Source: Streptococcus cristatus (GTDB lineage: Bacteria > Bacillota > Bacilli > Lactobacillales > Streptococcaceae). From it: a stretch of 64,000 nucleotides of DNA. The position numbers and the translations under genes are program-made. Below are positions 63,796 through 64,000 of the stretch, piece after piece (positions within the stretch are counted from its first letter, which is position 1; every line of letters begins with the position of its first letter). The stretch spans positions 94,303 through 158,302 of the forward strand of contig NZ_VSJJ01000004.1 in assembly GCF_008369405.1 (NCBI RefSeq). Reading direction: 5' to 3'. A model generated the notes under the pieces. It worked only from the letters and a program-made list of their open reading frames with translations. It was not told where the DNA came from and did no database searches.

Positions 63796-64000
63796 AACAA
63801 AAACATAGATAAAAAACGAACTTCTAACAAAAGAAAGAGATATGTGTAATTTCTGAAGAGCATCTGAACCTGATATCGAGAGAGCCATTTTTAGTGGGAT
63901 GTTGCCAATATTTGAATCAATTATTTTTTAAAAATGGCTTGCAAGATTCGCAGCTTGGATTTCTGCAAATTCATGCAAAAACCAAGCATTTATGCTACAA

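Noticed and set aside
63735..63863. 43-residue N-terminal extension of the M14 peptidase
   Set aside because: Covers the promoter and cre site; signal peptide begins properly at 63734 with AAAGGAGG upstream.

Overview
The window is chromosomal DNA from a low-GC Firmicute, most likely an oral viridans streptococcus of the sanguinis/gordonii/mitis type. The signs are a YSIRK-type surface beta-galactosidase with an LPxTG anchor, a second LPxTG zinc carboxypeptidase, a Stp/StkP pair, the gmk-rpoZ-priA-fmt-rsmB-stp-stkP order and a rimP-nusA-rnpM-ylxQ-infB-rbfA operon. Species is inferred from protein style only.

Layout. 0-3.2 kb: the 3' end of an mcrC-like restriction gene, a DUF2974 hydrolase and an NRAMP-related transporter. 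3.4-8.8 kb: a Bce-type peptide-antibiotic module (response regulator, intramembrane-sensing kinase, TraX-like protein, BceA, BceB). 8.9-11.5 kb: an ABC exporter with a LytTR regulator and a DUF3021 membrane protein. 11.6-13.1 kb: a TetR regulator with three identical operator palindromes, a membrane protein and a NrdI-like flavoprotein. 13.4-20.2 kb: the giant beta-galactosidase bgaA. 20.3-23.8 kb: a second bceAB pair behind the same type of BceR box found at the first locus. 23.9-26.7 kb: an amino acid permease, a small membrane protein and two GNAT acetyltransferases.

26.76-39.17 kb is an integrated 12.4-kb phage-satellite-like element. It is bounded by 32-bp direct repeats and has a tyrosine integrase, a divergent cI/cro-like switch, a Rha-type regulator, a primase, a P4-type helicase broken by two in-frame stop codons, an iteron-flanked AT-rich putative origin, MazEF and DUF1492. 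I see no capsid or terminase genes. Its cargo, co-oriented with the repressor, is a two-gene unit: a SLATT/DUF4231 two-TM protein translationally coupled to a ThsB-like TIR protein. This looks like a Thoeris-like defence system with a non-canonical effector. The element sits exactly in the first codons of a DUF2829 gene, the family of the Thoeris anti-defence protein Tad2, and rebuilds that gene at its right end.

39-57 kb: an SDR oxidoreductase, an amino acid permease, then core housekeeping genes for nucleotide metabolism, transcription, DNA repair, translation initiation and Ser/Thr phosphorylation. 57-60 kb: tRNA-Leu(AAG), class II aldolase, then a decayed AT-rich patch with a methyltransferase and a transposon remnant. 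60-64 kb: a pyrophosphatase-like gene and a CcpA-controlled surface M14 carboxypeptidase.

Three themes connect the genes: antimicrobial-peptide sensing and detoxification (two Bce modules sharing an operator type), CcpA-controlled surface glycan and peptide degradation (bgaA, M14 peptidase), and anti-phage defence (McrC, TIR/SLATT, MazEF, Tad2-like).
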